From assembly GCF_052119705.1 (NCBI RefSeq), contig NZ_JBGQOP010000020.1, positions 1 to 59,983 of the forward strand: a stretch of DNA of 59,983 nucleotides. Direction: 5' to 3'. Position 1 is the stretch's first letter. Each line of letters begins with the position of its first letter. Source of the DNA: Oceanimonas sp052119705 (GTDB lineage: Bacteria > Pseudomonadota > Gammaproteobacteria > Enterobacterales > Aeromonadaceae). The position numbers and the translations under genes are program-made. Below, in pieces: positions 58,231 through 59,983 of the stretch. The notes under the pieces are model-generated. The model did not search any database. It was not told the DNA's origin and was given only the letters and a program-made list of their open reading frames with translations.

Positions 58231-59658
58231 ATGACAGTTAAAACGCGGTTTGCCCCTAGTCCTACCGGCTTTCTTCACGTTGGTGGTGCCCGTACGGCTC
58301 TGTATTCCTGGCTTTATGCTCGCCATCTTCAGGGCGAGTTTGTATTGCGTATTGAAGATACGGATCTGGAACGTTCTACCCAAGAAGCCATCGATGCCAT
58401 TATAGAGGGCATGAACTGGTTAGGGCTGAACTGGGAAGAAGGTCCATATTATCAAACCCAGCGTTTTGATCGTTACAACGCACTGATCGAGCAGTTACTG
58501 GGCGAAGATAAAGCCTACAAATGCTATTGCTCTCGTGAGCGCCTCGATGCGCTGCGTGAGCAGCAAATGGCCGCCGGCGAAAAGCCGCGCTATGACGGCC
58601 ATTGCCGCCACGACGTAGAACAACATGGCAGCGAACAGCACGCCGCCGATGCACCTTGTGTGATCCGCTTTAAAAACCCCACCGCCGGAGCGGTAGTGTT
58701 TGAGGATCACGTACGCGGTCGCATCGAAACCGGTAACGATCAGCTCGATGACTTGATTATTCGTCGTACCGACGGCGCGCCTACCTACAATTTCTGTGTG
58801 GTGGTCGACGACTGGGACATGGAAATTACCCATGTGGTGCGCGGCGAAGATCACATCAACAACACACCTCGCCAAATCAATATTTACCACGCACTGGGCG
58901 CGCCCGTGCCTGAGTTTGCCCATGTGTCCATGATCTTGGGCGACGACGGCGCTAAGCTTTCTAAGCGCCACGGTGCCGTAAGCGTGATGCAATATCGTGA
59001 CGACGGTTACCTACCGCAAGCTTTATTAAATTACCTAGTGCGTTTGGGCTGGTCTCATGGGGATCAAGAAATTTTCTCTCGTGAAGAGATGATCGAATTG
59101 TTCTCATTAGACGCCATCGGTAAGTCGGCGTCGGCCTTTAATACCGACAAACTCTTGTGGCTAAATCAGCACTACATTAAAACCTCACCCGCCACTGAAG
59201 TGGCCGAATACCTGAGCTGGCATATGCAGGATCAAGGTATTGATGTCACTCAGGGCCCGGCATTGGCCGAGGTGGTAAGCCTGTATGCGGAGCGTTGCCA
59301 CACGCTTAAAGAGATGGCCGAGCAAAGCCGCTATCTGTTTGAAGACTTCAGCGCGTTTGAAGAGGGGGCGGCTAAGAAGCACCTGCGCCCAGTGGCCGCC
59401 GAAGCTTTAGATCTGGTACGCAGCAAGTTGGCTGAGCTTAATGATTGGCAGGCAAGCAGCATTCATGAGCAGATTAATGCCGCCGCCGCCGAGCTAGAAT
59501 TGGGCATGGGCAAGGTGGGCATGCCACTGCGCGTTGCCGTGACCGGTACCGGCCAGTCTCCCGGTATCGATGGCGTGATAGCACAGCTCAGCAAAGAGCA
59601 GACGTTGGCGCGTATCGATATGGCGCTGGCCTTTATTCGCGAACGCGCTAACGGTTAA
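58231..59658 (+). CDS. gltX: Glutamyl-tRNA synthetase GltX
   Basis: A 475-residue class I synthetase. The HIGH-type motif is in APSPTGFLHVGGARTALY (residues 8-25) and the KMSKS-type motif is KLSKRHG near 239-245. The zinc-like insert has CYCSRERLDALR, and the C-terminal anticodon domain ends GVIAQLSKEQTLARIDMAL. It charges tRNA(Glu). ATG 58231 (AGAAAG upstream) gives the standard length; an in-frame ATG at 58156 would add 25 residues. Confidence 0.97.
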   Translation: MTVKTRFAPSPTGFLHVGGARTALYSWLYARHLQGEFVLRIEDTDLERSTQEAIDAIIEGMNWLGLNWEEGPYYQTQRFDRYNALIEQLLGEDKAYKCYCSRERLDALREQQMAAGEKPRYDGHCRHDVEQHGSEQHAADAPCVIRFKNPTAGAVVFEDHVRGRIETGNDQLDDLIIRRTDGAPTYNFCVVVDDWDMEITHVVRGEDHINNTPRQINIYHALGAPVPEFAHVSMILGDDGAKLSKRHGAVSVMQYRDDGYLPQALLNYLVRLGWSHGDQEIFSREEMIELFSLDAIGKSASAFNTDKLLWLNQHYIKTSPATEVAEYLSWHMQDQGIDVTQGPALAEVVSLYAERCHTLKEMAEQSRYLFEDFSAFEEGAAKKHLRPVAAEALDLVRSKLAELNDWQASSIHEQINAAAAELELGMGKVGMPLRVAVTGTGQSPGIDGVIAQLSKEQTLARIDMALAFIRERANG

Positions 59659-59660
59659 AA

Positions 59661-59700
59661 CGTAAAGCGTGAGCAGTGAAGGGTGAGGCGTAAAGTGAAA
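59661..59700. repeat. Intergenic repeat copy behind gltX
   Basis: CGTAAAGCGTGAGCAGTGAA then GGGTGAGGCGTAAAGTGAAA: two tandem variants of the repeat, starting 3 bp after the gltX stop. Confidence 0.6.
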
Positions 59701-59740
59701 ACCGCGCCGCAGACTAAACGCTAAGCTCTATCTAAATACC

Positions 59741-59773
59741 ACACATCCATGCCTAGGCATGGATGTGTTTTTT
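59741..59773 (+). terminator. Terminator of gltX
   Basis: A 28-bp palindrome ACACATCCATGCC-TA-GGCATGGATGTGT followed by TTTTT. Confidence 0.92.
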
Positions 59774-59836
59774 GGGTGTTTTAATAATCAATGTGGACAA
59801 TAAGTGGCTACTTAAGTGACTTTGGCTAATTTTTGG

Positions 59837-59865
59837 TTGACAGAAAAAGCCGCACTGCCTATCAT
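59837..59865 (+). promoter_or_regulatory. Sigma70 promoter of tRNA-Ala
   Basis: TTGACA (59837-59842), a 17-bp spacer, and TATCAT (59860-59865), with a GC-rich discriminator (CCGCATCG) typical of stringently controlled stable-RNA promoters. Start near 59872, 35 nt before the tRNA. Confidence 0.85.
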
Positions 59866-59906
59866 CCGCATCGCTTCAACAGTCCATGACTGAAGAGCCA
59901 GTAAGA

Positions 59907-59982
<76 letters not shown>

Positions 59983-59983
59983 C

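Overview
The window looks like a chromosomal segment of a marine or estuarine gammaproteobacterium, most likely of the Aeromonadales (Oceanisphaera/Oceanimonas/Zobellella type). That placement is inferred from the crr, cysK, cysZ, zipA, ligA and gltX neighbourhood on the right and from protein similarity remembered rather than searched. It starts inside a tRNA-Asp gene and ends just after a tRNA-Ala(GGC) gene.

Left half (about 0.6-35.2 kb): an accessory island centred on a 1944-residue multicopper oxidase of the MnxG/McoA type, the family behind Mn(II) oxidation in Pseudomonas putida. Around it lie a sensor kinase and a sigma54-type response regulator resembling MnxS/MnxR (1356-4216); an oxidase cassette with a beta-propeller protein, two SCO copper chaperones, a cytochrome c/periplasmic-binding-protein fusion and a parvulin foldase (7149-18904); a dedicated type II secretion/type IV pilus-like system split over two loci (gspG-gspF at 4268-5889; receiver protein, ATPase, PilM/N/O/P-like parts, lipoprotein secretin and three pseudopilins at 19124-27050); curli export genes csgE-F-G (27105-28904); and, converging on them, a minus-strand unit of two large related secreted proteins, a CsgB-like nucleator, a 440-residue CsgA-like curlin and a CsgC/CsgH-like chaperone (34918 down to 28964).

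Four -24/-12 (sigma54) promoter candidates with exact GG-N10-GC spacing precede the transglycosylase, the oxidase, the secretion operon and the surface-protein/curlin operon. Each has a CCCCA-N4-TGGGG-like palindrome upstream, suggesting that the NtrC-type regulator at 2819 controls the whole set. My model is a regulon that builds, copper-loads and exports a giant oxidase and assembles a curli matrix with it. The parts are individually recognisable; their joint function is inference.

Right half (35.7-60 kb): mostly ordinary chromosome. It holds pbpG, a zinc alcohol dehydrogenase, a small unknown protein, a decayed IS256-family transposase, a basic amino acid decarboxylase, a lytic-transglycosylase-like lipoprotein, dsdA, an AGCS sodium:amino acid symporter, tmcA, hlyU, crr, cysK, an L,D-transpeptidase, mepK, cysZ, zipA, ligA, an OapA-domain protein, gltX and tRNA-Ala. 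Several gene ends carry a degenerate intergenic repeat related to GTGAAGGGTGAGG. No CRISPR array, integrase or prophage was seen.
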